A stretch of 64,000 nt of DNA from Pseudomonadota bacterium (GTDB lineage Bacteria > Pseudomonadota > Alphaproteobacteria > Azospirillales > Azospirillaceae), in NCBI GenBank assembly GCA_023423695.1, contig JAFAFA010000012.1:31119-95118 (forward strand). Direction: 5' to 3'. Under the pieces are notes generated by a model that was not told the DNA's origin, made no database searches, and saw only the letters and a list, made by a program, of their open reading frames with translations. Position numbers and translations under genes: made by a program. Shown here piece after piece: positions 17,425-26,093 of the stretch. Position 1 is the first letter of the stretch; every line of letters starts with the position of its first letter.

Positions 17425-18042
17425 ATGCCGGACATCCCTCTTCCCGTCACCGAAAATCTGCCCGATGGCATCGCCCTGGCCGCCGACCGCCTGTTTTTCA
17501 GCGCCCGCACGCCGCAATCCTGGTCCGACCGGCCGGTTCCGGAGGACACGATCCACCGCCTCTACGATCTGGTCCGGCTGGCGCCGACCGCCTTCAACGG
17601 CAGCCCGGCGCGCTTCATCTTCCTGACCACACCGGAGGCGAAGGAGCGGCTGCGCCCGGCGCTGAGCCGCGGCAACCAGTCCAAGCTGACGGCCGGCGCC
17701 ATCGCCATCATCGCCTATGACCGCCGCTTCTTCGAACATCTGCCGCTGCTGAGCCCGCATTACGACCCTTCGCCGATGTTCGTCGAGGAGCCGTCGCTGG
17801 CCGAGACCACGGCGTTCCGCAACGGGTCGCTTCAAGCCGGCTATCTGATCCTGGCCGCCCGCCTGCTGGGCCTGGATGCCGGACCGATGTCCGGCTTCGA
17901 CGCCGAAGCGGTCGATGCGGAGTTCTTCGCCGACGGCCGGCTGCGGACGAACCTGCTGGTGGCCCTGGGCCATGCCGACGGATCGCCGTCCCGCCCGCGC
18001 GCCCCGCGGCTGGATGTGTCGAAAGCGGTGGTGATCCTTTGA
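17425..18042 (+). CDS. Nitroreductase-family flavoprotein, RutE/HadB-like
   Basis: The 205-aa protein matches the FMN-dependent nitroreductase subgroup that contains RutE (malonic semialdehyde reductase). Features are LFFSARTPQSW near the N-terminus, YDLVRLAPTAFNGSPARFIF as the flavin phosphate-binding region, RGNQSKL, and FRNGSLQAGYLILAARLLGL. It should be a cytoplasmic NAD(P)H-dependent reductase acting as a dimer. A GACGGAGG ribosome site precedes the start. There are no other rut genes here, so a role in pyrimidine breakdown is not supported. It may reduce an aldehyde released from sulfonates (for example sulfoacetaldehyde or aminoacetaldehyde) or supply reduced flavin, but this is conjecture. 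Confidence 0.85.
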   Translation: MPDIPLPVTENLPDGIALAADRLFFSARTPQSWSDRPVPEDTIHRLYDLVRLAPTAFNGSPARFIFLTTPEAKERLRPALSRGNQSKLTAGAIAIIAYDRRFFEHLPLLSPHYDPSPMFVEEPSLAETTAFRNGSLQAGYLILAARLLGLDAGPMSGFDAEAVDAEFFADGRLRTNLLVALGHADGSPSRPRAPRLDVSKAVVIL

Positions 18043-18117
18043 TTCACCTGCCTGTGATCCCAACACCGTAACGGCCGGCCCGTCCAACGACTGAACCGGC
18101 CGAACCGGAGAGCCATC

Positions 18118-19200
18118 ATGAGCGTGAACGACACGGCCGCCGCCTTGCCGGCGGCCAACGGCAGAGCCTTGCCGAGTGGAGCCTCCCTGCCATCCGTCCC
18201 AGTGGCATCCGCCCCACTGGCATCCGGCATCCCGCTGCGCTTTTCCACCGCCGCCCTGCTGTGGTTCGCAGCATCCGGGGTGACCGCCCTGTGGCCCGAT
18301 GCAGCCGATGCCGAGGCGTGGGAGCGGACCGGAGAGTTCGCCAGTCTGCTGGCGGTCGCCGCCGGATTGCTGGCGCTGATCGCTCCACTGACCGCGGTCA
18401 TCCGCCCGGCGCCGCGCAGCCGGCTCGCATCATCCATTGCGGGATTGTCGGCATCGATGCCCTGGCTGGTCGTCGTGGCGCTGGGCGTCATCGGCTGGGA
18501 GATCCTGACCGCGAAGCTCGGTCTGCTGCCGCGCCCCTTCTTCGTGCCGCCGCAGGCGCTGCTGGAGGTCTATCTCGACGACTGGCCACGGCTGCTCGAC
18601 TGCTTCGCCGCCTCGCTGACGCTGCTGGTCACCGGCTATGCCGTGGGCTCGGTGCTGGGGGTGGTGACGGGTGTCGCCATCGGCTGGTCGCGGGCGGTCG
18701 GCTATTGGGTCCACCCGGTTTTGCGGCTGATCGGCCCGCTGCCGGCCACCGCCTGGCTGCCCATCGCCTTCTTCGCCTTCCCCACCAGCTGGAGCGCCAG
18801 CGTCTTCCTGATCGCGCTGGCCAGCGGCGTGCCGGTGACCGTGCTGACCTGGTCCGGCGTGGCCGGGGTCAACAGCGCCTATTACGACATCGCCCGCACG
18901 CTGGGCGCGTCACAGCGCTTCCTGGTGCTGAAGGTCGCCGTGCCGGCAGCGATGCCGCATGTCTTCGTCGGGCTCTTCATGGGGCTCGGCGCCTCCTTCG
19001 CCGTGCTGGTGGTGGCGGAGATGCTGGGCGTGAAGTCCGGTGTCGGCTGGTACCTGCAATGGGTCCAGGGATGGGCCGCCTACGGCAACATGTACGCCGC
19101 GCTGCTGGTGATGGCGCTGCTCTGCTCCGGTCTGGTGGCGCTGCTGTTCCGCGTCCGCGACCGCCTGCTCGCCTGGCAGAAGGGAATGCTCAAATGGTAG
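18118..19200 (+). CDS. SsuC/TauC-type ABC transporter permease with N-terminal extension
   Basis: The 360-aa product is longer than usual TauC/SsuC permeases (about 260-280). It carries an extra N-terminal region of about 120 residues with two or three hydrophobic segments (around 42-52 and 78-96). The core has the family pattern: RPFFVPPQALLEVYLDDW, a helix block, and the coupling loop YDIARTLGASQRFLVLKVAVPAAMPHV, then GASFAVLVVAEMLG. It would import an organosulfur compound with the ATPase encoded immediately downstream, whose start overlaps by 7 bp. A matching binding protein is probably one of the two encoded at 22268 and 26094. Confidence 0.9.
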   Translation: MSVNDTAAALPAANGRALPSGASLPSVPVASAPLASGIPLRFSTAALLWFAASGVTALWPDAADAEAWERTGEFASLLAVAAGLLALIAPLTAVIRPAPRSRLASSIAGLSASMPWLVVVALGVIGWEILTAKLGLLPRPFFVPPQALLEVYLDDWPRLLDCFAASLTLLVTGYAVGSVLGVVTGVAIGWSRAVGYWVHPVLRLIGPLPATAWLPIAFFAFPTSWSASVFLIALASGVPVTVLTWSGVAGVNSAYYDIARTLGASQRFLVLKVAVPAAMPHVFVGLFMGLGASFAVLVVAEMLGVKSGVGWYLQWVQGWAAYGNMYAALLVMALLCSGLVALLFRVRDRLLAWQKGMLKW

Positions 19201-19976
19201 CGCTGGAAAGCTCCGAAACCGCCGGCATGACCATCGACGTGCAGGCGGTCAGCCACAGCTTCGAACTGCACGGCGCGCCGCTGCCGGTGCTGGACGGGGT
19301 GGAACTGCGGGTGGAACCGGGCGAGCTGGTCGCCCTGCTGGGACCGTCGGGCTGCGGCAAATCCACCCTGCTGCGCCTCGTCGCCGGGCTGGAGCCGCCC
19401 AGCCATGGCCGCATCCTGGCCGACGGCCGCCAGATCGACGGCCCCGACCCGTCGCGCGTCGTCGTGTTCCAGGATCCGACTCTCTATCCCTGGCGCACCG
19501 TACGCGACAACGTCGCCCTGGGGCTGGAGGCGCGCGGCCTGCTGCGCGCCCAGGGCCATCGGGTGGACAAGGCGCTGGCCCTGGTCGGTCTGACCGGCTT
19601 CGAGAAGGCCTATCCGCACCAGCTGTCGGGCGGCATGGCGCAGCGTGCGGCGCTGGCCCGCGCCCTGGTCAACGACCCGCGCCTGCTGATCCTCGACGAA
19701 CCGCTGGGCAAGCTCGACAGCCTGACACGGCTGGCCATGCAGAGCGAGCTGGTCGATCTGTGGCGCGGCACCGGCTTCACCGGCCTGCTGGTGACGCACG
19801 ACGTCGAGGAGGCGCTGTTCATGGCGACCCGCGTCATCGTGTTCAGCGGTCGCCCCGCCCGCATCAAGGCCGATTTGCCGGTGGACCGCCCCTATCCCCG
19901 CCACCGCGGCGATCCGGTTCTGACCGAGCTTCGCCACCGCATTCTCGAACTGCTCGGCCTTGCCGAGACCTGGTGA
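19194..19976 (+). CDS. SsuB/TauB-type ABC transporter ATPase
   Basis: The ATG at 19194 overlaps the end of the permease gene by 7 bp; the open frame upstream of it is antisense or out-of-frame noise. The 260-aa protein has Walker A GPSGCGKST at 50-58, Q-loop VVFQDPTLYPW, signature LSGGM at 144-148, Walker B RLLILDEP ending near 170, and switch His in LLVTHDVEEA. The DPTLYPW and LDSLTRLAMQ segments place it with nitrate/sulfonate importers. It powers the adjacent permease. Confidence 0.93.
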   Translation: MVALESSETAGMTIDVQAVSHSFELHGAPLPVLDGVELRVEPGELVALLGPSGCGKSTLLRLVAGLEPPSHGRILADGRQIDGPDPSRVVVFQDPTLYPWRTVRDNVALGLEARGLLRAQGHRVDKALALVGLTGFEKAYPHQLSGGMAQRAALARALVNDPRLLILDEPLGKLDSLTRLAMQSELVDLWRGTGFTGLLVTHDVEEALFMATRVIVFSGRPARIKADLPVDRPYPRHRGDPVLTELRHRILELLGLAETW

Positions 19977-19988
19977 GGACACCCGATC

Positions 19989-20627
19989 ATGCCCGACAGC
20001 CTCTCAACCGAAACAGCCGCCCCCAACCTGCCCCGCCTGCGCGGATTCATCGCCGACTTCACCCGGCTGATCGAGCGACATGGCGGCGATGAAGCCGCCG
20101 TGCTGGACGCCGGCCATGCACTGCTGGCCGAGCTGATCGCGACCGACGACTGGCTGCCCGACGCCTACGCCCGGCCCGATCCGGTCCATTACCGCCAATA
20201 TCTGCTGCATTGCGACCCGTATGAGCGCTTCTCCGTCGTCAGCTTCGTCTGGGGGGCGGGGCAGCGGACGCCGATCCACGACCACACCGTCTGGGGACTC
20301 GTCGGCATCCTGCGCGGGGCGGAGTGCTCGCAACGTTACGACCTCCAGCCGCAGGAGGGCCCGCCCCTGGCCCATCCGCCCGAAATCCTGAACACGGGTT
20401 CGGTCGAAGCCGTGTCGCCCCGCATCGGCGATGTCCACGCCATCGCCAATGCGCTGGCCGACCGGCCGTCCATCAGCATCCACGTCTATGGCGGCAACAT
20501 CGGTGCCATCCGGCGGTCGGTGTTCGATCCGCTGACCGGCCGGCGCAAGCCCTTCATCTCCGGCTATGCCAACAGCGCCCTGCCCAACCTGTGGGACCGC
20601 TCGCAGCCCGTCCCCCACGCCGCCTGA
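19989..20627 (+). CDS. Cupin thiol dioxygenase (cysteine / 3-mercaptopropionate dioxygenase family)
   Basis: The 212-aa protein is a type I cysteine dioxygenase-fold enzyme that would add O2 to a thiol to form a sulfinate. The three iron-ligand histidines are visible: His97 and His99 in TPIHDHTVWG, and His150 in GDVHAI. The Ser-His-Tyr catalytic set is in the segment SISIHVYGG (Ser163, His165, Tyr167). The GQRTPIHDH context with GILRGAE resembles bacterial 3-mercaptopropionate dioxygenases more than mammalian cysteine dioxygenase, but substrate choice cannot be settled from sequence. It starts 12 bp after the ATPase gene. The rhodanese that follows would handle sulfur released downstream. Confidence 0.87.
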   Translation: MPDSLSTETAAPNLPRLRGFIADFTRLIERHGGDEAAVLDAGHALLAELIATDDWLPDAYARPDPVHYRQYLLHCDPYERFSVVSFVWGAGQRTPIHDHTVWGLVGILRGAECSQRYDLQPQEGPPLAHPPEILNTGSVEAVSPRIGDVHAIANALADRPSISIHVYGGNIGAIRRSVFDPLTGRRKPFISGYANSALPNLWDRSQPVPHAA

Positions 20628-20642
20628 GGATCACCAGACATC

Positions 20643-22247
20643 ATGACTGCAGCCGCCCCCTTCGCCACCCGCAAGCCCGCCGACATCCGCCGCGCCTGGA
20701 TCGAGCGCGACGAGGTCGCCCTGCTCGACGTGCGGGAGGAAGGCCCCTACTCGCTGGCCCATCCGCTGTTCGCCGTCTCCTTCCCGTTCAGCCGGATGGA
20801 ACTGCTGGCCTACGACCTGCTGCCGCGGCACGGCGTGCCGATCACCGTCTACGACGATGGCGAGGGCTATGCCGAACCCGCCGCCCGCCGGCTCCGGGCG
20901 CTGGGATACGGCGACGTGACGTTGCTGGAAGGCGGGCTGGCCGGCTGGATCGCCGCCGGGTTCGAGGTCTACCGGGATGTGAACGTGCCGAGCAAAGCCT
21001 TCGGCGAATGGGTCGAACACCATCGCCGCACCCCCTCGCTGCCGGCGGCGGGGGTCAAGGCGCTGATCGACGCCAAGGCCGATCTGGTCATCCTCGACGC
21101 CCGCCGTTTCGAGGAATACCGCACCATGTCGATCCCCGGCGGCATCAGCGTGCCGGGGGCGGAGCTGGTGAAGCGCATCCACGACATCGCCCCCAACCCC
21201 GACACGCTGGTGGTGGTCAACTGCGCCGGCCGCACGCGGTCAATCATCGGCACGCAGTCACTGGTGAATGCCGGAATCCCCAACCGGGTCGCCGCCCTGC
21301 GCAACGGCACCATCGGCTGGACTCTGGCCGGGTTGACTCTGGACAGCGGACGGGAAGGACGTTTCCCGGAAGTCTCGGCCGAGGGTGACGCCGCCGGCCG
21401 CCGGGCGGCCCGCGCGGTGGCCGACCGGGCCGGTGTTGGCCGGATCGATGCGAAGACGCTCGACCGTTTCCGCGGCGACGAGCGCCGCACGCTCCACCTC
21501 TTCGACGTGCGCACGCCGGAGGAGCATGAGGCGGGACATTTGCCGGGCTTCCGCCATGCCGCCGGCGGCCAGCTGGTCCAGGCGACCGACGAGCATGTGG
21601 CGGTGCGCGGCGCCCGCATCGTCCTGGCCGACGATCCGGCCGGGGGCGGCGGTCCGCGCGCCGACATGACCGCCTCGTGGCTCGCCCAACTCGGCTGGGA
21701 GGTGCATGTGCTGGAAGGCGACGTTTCCGCGCTCGGCAGCGAGACGGGCCCGGACCTTCGCCGCCTGCCGCCGGAACCGGATGCGGGGGCGGAGACGATC
21801 GCGCCGCGCGCCTTGCTGGCCCTGCTGGAGAATGGCGAGGCGGCGGTGATCGACATCACCCGCAGCCCGCGCTACCGCGCCGGCCACATTCCAGGCGCCT
21901 ATTTCTCCACCCGCGCCCGGCTGGCCGAGACCATCGCCAGCCTTCCCAAGGGTATCCGGCCGGTGCTGACCTGCGGCGACGGCACGCTGACCCGCTACGC
22001 CGTCGCGGACTTCCCCGCTGGCCAGCGCCCGCTGCTGCTGGAGGGCGGCACCAGGGGCTGGGTCGCCGCCGGGCTGCCGCTCAGCACCGACCCCGGCCGC
22101 CTGGGTGGTGAGCCCGACGACGTCTACAAGCGCCCCTACGAGGGCACCTACAACAGCGCCGCCGCCATGCAGGCCTACATCGACTGGGAGCTTGAGCTGG
22201 TGGATCAGCTGAAGCGCGACGGCGCCCACAACTTCCACGTCATCTGA
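20643..22247 (+). CDS. Four-domain rhodanese-type sulfurtransferase
   Basis: The 534-aa protein is built from four rhodanese-homology domains in tandem, roughly residues 8-115, 130-235, 260-370 and 385-490, followed by a 45-residue tail (DVYKRPYEGTYNSAAAMQAYIDWE). Domain 2 has an active-site loop with Cys194 (VVNCAGRTRS) and domain 4 with Cys444 (LTCGDGTLTR). Domains 1 and 3 have no cysteine in the equivalent loops (TVYDDGEGYAE and VLADDPAGGGG), so they look inactive. Such proteins move sulfane sulfur between thiols or to cyanide or sulfite in the cytoplasm. It follows the thiol dioxygenase gene by 15 bp, which links it to organosulfur use. Confidence 0.92.
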   Translation: MTAAAPFATRKPADIRRAWIERDEVALLDVREEGPYSLAHPLFAVSFPFSRMELLAYDLLPRHGVPITVYDDGEGYAEPAARRLRALGYGDVTLLEGGLAGWIAAGFEVYRDVNVPSKAFGEWVEHHRRTPSLPAAGVKALIDAKADLVILDARRFEEYRTMSIPGGISVPGAELVKRIHDIAPNPDTLVVVNCAGRTRSIIGTQSLVNAGIPNRVAALRNGTIGWTLAGLTLDSGREGRFPEVSAEGDAAGRRAARAVADRAGVGRIDAKTLDRFRGDERRTLHLFDVRTPEEHEAGHLPGFRHAAGGQLVQATDEHVAVRGARIVLADDPAGGGGPRADMTASWLAQLGWEVHVLEGDVSALGSETGPDLRRLPPEPDAGAETIAPRALLALLENGEAAVIDITRSPRYRAGHIPGAYFSTRARLAETIASLPKGIRPVLTCGDGTLTRYAVADFPAGQRPLLLEGGTRGWVAAGLPLSTDPGRLGGEPDDVYKRPYEGTYNSAAAMQAYIDWELELVDQLKRDGAHNFHVI

Positions 22248-22267
22248 TGCACCCGGTGAGACCCATC

Positions 22268-23302
22268 ATGACCAAGCCCGTATCCATCCTGCGCCGTACC
22301 TTGCTGGGCAGCGCGCTGCTCCTCGCCACCGGCATCGCCGGCCTGACGCCGGCACCGGCGCAAGCGGAGGCGACGGAGGTGCGCTTCGCCCGCAACCTCG
22401 GCCTCGGCTATCTGCCGCTCTACGTCATGCAGGACAAGGGGCTGGTGGAAAAGCAGGCGCGCGCCGCCGGTCTTGGCGAGGTGAAGGCCAGCTACACCCC
22501 GCTCGGCAACCCGACGACGATCACCGAGGCCACCCTGTCCGGCAACGCCGATTTCGGCGCGGCGGGGGTTCCGGCCTTCATCATCGCCTGGGACAAGACG
22601 AAGGGGAACGCCAACCTGCGCGGCCTGGCGGCGCTGAACGCCCAGCCGGCCTACCTCAACACGAACCGCACCGACGTGAAGAGCCTGCAGGACTTCACCG
22701 CAAAGGACCGCATCGTCGTGCCGTCGGTCCGCGCCTCCTATCAGGCCATCGTGCTGCAGATCGCGGCAGAGCAGGCGTTCGGCCCCGGCCAGCATGCGAA
22801 GCTCGACCCCCAAACCGTTTCGCTGGCCCATCCAGACGGCACCGCCGCCCTGCTGTCCGGCAGGACGGAAATCACGGCGCACTTCACCAGCCCGCCCTTC
22901 CAGGACCAGCAGCTGCGCGATCCGAGGATCCACAAGGTGCTGAGCAGCTACGATGTGCTGGGCGGCCCGGCCTCCTTCAGCGCGCTGTGGACCTCCACCG
23001 CCTTCCACGACGCCAACCCGAAATTGACCAAGGCGGTGCTGGCGGCGTTGGAGGAGGCGGTGGCGCAGATCAAGGCCGACCCGCAGGAAGCGGCCCGCGC
23101 CTACATCCGCATCGAGAACTCCAAGCTGGGCGTGGAAGAAGTGGCGGCGATGATCGCGCATCCCGAAATCTCCTACGATCTCGCCCCGCGCGGCATCGGC
23201 ACCTTCACCGACTTCATGGCGCGCATCGGCTCCCTCCGCAACCGGCCGGCGGACTGGCGCGACCTGTTCTTCGCAGACATCCACGACCGCGCCGGCAGCT
23301 GA
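22268..23302 (+). CDS. ABC transporter substrate-binding protein, aliphatic-sulfonate/nitrate type
   Basis: The ATG at 22268 follows a GGTGAG site; a frame start seven codons earlier overlaps the previous stop and lacks a ribosome site. The 344-aa product has a Sec signal peptide ending near AQAEA. The mature protein has the NMT1/SsuA-like fold signature, with FARNLGLGYLPLYVMQDKGL at its start and AHPDGTAALLSGRTEITAHFTSPPF in the middle. It probably feeds the SsuC/SsuB-like permease and ATPase upstream. It lies between the rhodanese and a TauD-like dioxygenase in what appears to be a single operon. Confidence 0.9.
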   Translation: MTKPVSILRRTLLGSALLLATGIAGLTPAPAQAEATEVRFARNLGLGYLPLYVMQDKGLVEKQARAAGLGEVKASYTPLGNPTTITEATLSGNADFGAAGVPAFIIAWDKTKGNANLRGLAALNAQPAYLNTNRTDVKSLQDFTAKDRIVVPSVRASYQAIVLQIAAEQAFGPGQHAKLDPQTVSLAHPDGTAALLSGRTEITAHFTSPPFQDQQLRDPRIHKVLSSYDVLGGPASFSALWTSTAFHDANPKLTKAVLAALEEAVAQIKADPQEAARAYIRIENSKLGVEEVAAMIAHPEISYDLAPRGIGTFTDFMARIGSLRNRPADWRDLFFADIHDRAGS

Positions 23303-23311
23303 GGCCCCATC

Positions 23312-24295
23312 ATGTCCAAGCCAATGTCTTCTCAAGCCGACTTCACCGCCCACCCGGTCTCGCCCACCCTCGGCGCCGAGATCCGCGACCTCGACCTGTC
23401 GCAGCCGCTCGGCCCCGCCACGGCGTCGGCGCTGGCCGACGCGCTGGACCGCCATCTGGTGCTGGTGTTCCGCGGCCAGACCCTGTCGGACGCCGACCTC
23501 GTCCGCGTCTCCGGTCATTTCGGCCCGCTCGACAAGGCGCCGATCACTGAGAACGGACGGCTGCACGCGCCGGGTCATGAGGAGGTCTACGTCATCTCCA
23601 ACGTTATGGAGAATGGACGGCCCATCGGTGCGCTGGGGGCGGGGGAGTCGGTGTGGCACGCCGACATGACCTATCTGGAGACGCCGCCCTACGCCAGCAG
23701 CCTCTATGCGCTGGAGGTGCCGGCCGAGGGCGGCGACACCGGTTTCCTCAGCATGTTCGCCGCCTATGACGCGCTGCCCGACGCGCTGAAGCGGCGGGTG
23801 GAGGGGCTGTCGATCAAGCATGACAGCACGACCAACAGCGGCGGCTATCTGCGCCAAGGGTTCGCCGCGCCGGCCGATGTCGCCACCTCGCCCGGCACGG
23901 TGCATCCGCTGGTCATCACCCACCCCGTGACCGGGGCCAAGGCGCTGCTGCTGGGCCGCCGACCGCATGCCCACATCCCCGGCCTGTCCGTCGCGGAAAG
24001 CGAGGCCCTGCTCGACGAGGTCTGGGCTGCGGCGGTGCGGCCGGAGCTTGCCTGGCACCACCGCTGGCGGGTGGGCGATCTGGTGATGTGGGACAACCGC
24101 TGGACCATGCACCGCCGCGATCCCTTCCCCGACGATCAGCGCCGCCGCATGCACCGCACCCAGATCGCGATGCCGGCGGACCTGCGACGGACGGCGGCCG
24201 ATATCCGGCGGGAGTTCGGCAATATCCCCAAACGGCCGGACACGGGGGCGAACTTCGCTGGCGGCTTCAACAGCGCGATTCCGGCCGGACGATAG
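23312..24295 (+). CDS. TauD/TfdA-family Fe(II)/2-oxoglutarate dioxygenase
   Basis: The 327-aa protein has the TauD/TfdA iron-binding triad His116 and Asp118 (VWHADMTY) and His267 (TMHRRD). The 2-oxoglutarate-binding arginine lies in the segment RRRMHRTQIA. It is distinct from the tauD gene in this window: longer, with a C-terminal extension (DIRREFGNIPKRPD). It starts 9 bp after the binding-protein gene. Context argues for oxidative cleavage of a sulfonate or sulfate ester. The alternative, a 2,4-D or other TfdA-type substrate, cannot be excluded. Confidence 0.9.
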   Translation: MSKPMSSQADFTAHPVSPTLGAEIRDLDLSQPLGPATASALADALDRHLVLVFRGQTLSDADLVRVSGHFGPLDKAPITENGRLHAPGHEEVYVISNVMENGRPIGALGAGESVWHADMTYLETPPYASSLYALEVPAEGGDTGFLSMFAAYDALPDALKRRVEGLSIKHDSTTNSGGYLRQGFAAPADVATSPGTVHPLVITHPVTGAKALLLGRRPHAHIPGLSVAESEALLDEVWAAAVRPELAWHHRWRVGDLVMWDNRWTMHRRDPFPDDQRRRMHRTQIAMPADLRRTAADIRREFGNIPKRPDTGANFAGGFNSAIPAGR

Positions 24296-24305
24296 GGAGG
24301 CGGCG

Positions 24306-24709
24306 ATGCTCCCCATCAACCTCGACATGGACGTGCTGCGGGCGCTGGTGATCGCCATGGAGCATGGCAGCTTCGCCCGCGCCGCCGAACGGCTGGGACC
24401 GACCCAGTCGGCCATCAGCCTGCGAATGAAGAAGCTGGAGGAGCAGGTCGGACAGCCGCTGTTCCGCAAGGCCGGGCGGACGGTGGCGCCGACCGAAGCC
24501 GGCCACCTGCTGCTCGGCTATGCCCGCCGCATCGTCGCCCTGAACGACGAGGCGCTGTCGGCCGCCCGTGGCCGGGCGTCGGTCGCCCAGGGCGCATCAC
24601 CTTCACCAGCTCCAGCCTGTGCGCCCTGTGGGCGGCGGTCGACCGGCTGCACGGAACCCTGAAGGAATCATTGGCCGAAGCCCTGCGTGAGTCGGGCGCA
24701 CAAATTTAA
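24306..24709 (+). pseudogene. LysR-family regulator broken by an internal deletion
   Basis: The first 95 or so codons encode a normal LysR winged helix-turn-helix (FARAAERLGPTQSAISLRMKKLEEQ) and the start of the linker helix. After about 24590 the frame changes. In the new frame the segment RITFTSSSLCALWAAVD, typical of the distal part of a LysR ligand domain, is joined directly and runs to a stop at 24709. About 150 codons of the ligand-binding domain are therefore missing. Read in the original frame, the product would be a 118-aa HTH-only peptide with a nonsense tail. It sits in line with the sulfur genes and was probably their local regulator. The deletion could leave an HTH fragment with residual DNA binding. 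Confidence 0.82.
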
Positions 24710-24906
24710 CTGAACGAAATTGTTACTTAAGTTTTTTTCAACAGTTATCCTGGTGTTTTTGTTTTTCCTATTCACACAATAGGGATAAGATTTCTCGCGT
24801 AGCCACTGCAAACAATCGACCGGCCTCGGAAGCTCCAAGACAGCCATCGGCGTGTCGGCCGGCACCGCCCTGCACCTTCGCCAGCCGTGAAAAGGGGACC
24901 ATCGCC

Positions 24907-26031
24907 ATGACCGCTGCCCATACCCCGCCGTCCCACCCGCTCCGCTTTGTCGGCTTCGTCGGCAACCACAATTCGTCGGAGATCATCCCGCGCCAGGGTC
25001 CGGCGGTGGACCGCGACTATATCGAGACGGTCGCCAAGGCGCATGAACTGGGCGGCTTCGATTCGGTGCTCCAGGCCTTCCACGCCGACGCACCCGACAG
25101 CCTGCAGATCAGCCAGCACATCACCGGCGTCACTGACCGGCTGGGCGTGCTGATCGCCCACCGGCCCGGATTCCAGGCGCCGACGATCCTGGCCCGCCAA
25201 CTGGCGACCCTCGACCAGCTGAGCCGCGGCCGCGTCGCCATCAACGTCATCACCGGCGCCGAGCGCAGCGAGCTTGCCCGCGACGGCAACACGGTGGACG
25301 ACAAGGACGAGCGCTATGCCCGCACGTCGGAATTCCTCGACATTGTCCGCGCCGAATGGACCAGCGACAAGCCCTTCGACTACCGGGGCCGCTTCTATCA
25401 GGTCGAAAACGCCTTCTCGCAGGTGAAGCCCTACAACCCGTCGGGCATCCCGGTGTGGATCGCCGGCGCCTCCGCGGCGGCCGTCGAGGTGGCGGGGCGC
25501 CATGCCGACACCTATGCGGTGTGGGGCGAAACCCACGATCAGGTGCGGGAGTTGCTGGCCCGCGTGCGTGCCGCCGTCGCCAAGGCCGGCCGTCCGCAGC
25601 CGGCCTTCAGCCTGTCGCTGCGCCCGATCCTGGCCGACACCGAGGACGCCGCCTGGGCCAAGGCCGAGGCGATCTACGAGAAGGCCAAGGCGCTGCTGGA
25701 GAAGACCGGCTTCAGCCGCGGCGGGTTGCCGAACAACGAGGGCGCCCGCCGCCTGCTGGCCATCGCCGACAAGGGGCACCGCCACGACAAGCGCCTGTGG
25801 ACCGCCATCGCCGCCCTGACCGGGGCCAAGGGCAACTCCACCTCTCTGGTCGGCACGCCGGATCAGGTTGCCGACGCGCTGCTGGATTATTACGACCTCG
25901 GCGTCACCACCTTCCTGATCCGCGGCTTCGACCCGCTGCCCGACGCCATCGCCTATGGCCGGGACCTTCTGCCGCGCGTCCGTCAACTGCTGGCCGAGCG
26001 CCAAGGCGCCCAGGCCGTGGCGGCGGAGTGA
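24907..26031 (+). CDS. LLM-class flavin-dependent monooxygenase (SsuD-like)
   Basis: The 374-aa protein belongs to the bacterial luciferase-like family close to alkanesulfonate monooxygenase SsuD, a cytoplasmic FMNH2-dependent enzyme that cleaves C-S bonds to give sulfite. Typical segments are HRPGFQAPTILARQLATLDQLS, GRVAINVITGAERSE and GIPVWIAGASAAAVEVAGRHAD. Reduced flavin must come from a partner, possibly the nitroreductase encoded at 17425. Beyond its start codon I see no methionine and no cysteine in the whole protein, an extreme case of sulfur-poor composition. The gene starts about 200 bp after the LysR pseudogene and may have its own promoter. Confidence 0.9.
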   Translation: MTAAHTPPSHPLRFVGFVGNHNSSEIIPRQGPAVDRDYIETVAKAHELGGFDSVLQAFHADAPDSLQISQHITGVTDRLGVLIAHRPGFQAPTILARQLATLDQLSRGRVAINVITGAERSELARDGNTVDDKDERYARTSEFLDIVRAEWTSDKPFDYRGRFYQVENAFSQVKPYNPSGIPVWIAGASAAAVEVAGRHADTYAVWGETHDQVRELLARVRAAVAKAGRPQPAFSLSLRPILADTEDAAWAKAEAIYEKAKALLEKTGFSRGGLPNNEGARRLLAIADKGHRHDKRLWTAIAALTGAKGNSTSLVGTPDQVADALLDYYDLGVTTFLIRGFDPLPDAIAYGRDLLPRVRQLLAERQGAQAVAAE

Positions 26032-26093
26032 CGGCACGCCGTTCCAGAACCTTCTCCCCCTTGCTTCACATCCTTCGCGAAGGCCCATGAACA

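Noticed and set aside
17425..18042. Calling the nitroreductase RutE of a pyrimidine-degradation operon
   Set aside because: No rutA, B, C, D, F or G genes are adjacent. The context is organosulfur metabolism, so only the fold-level call is kept.
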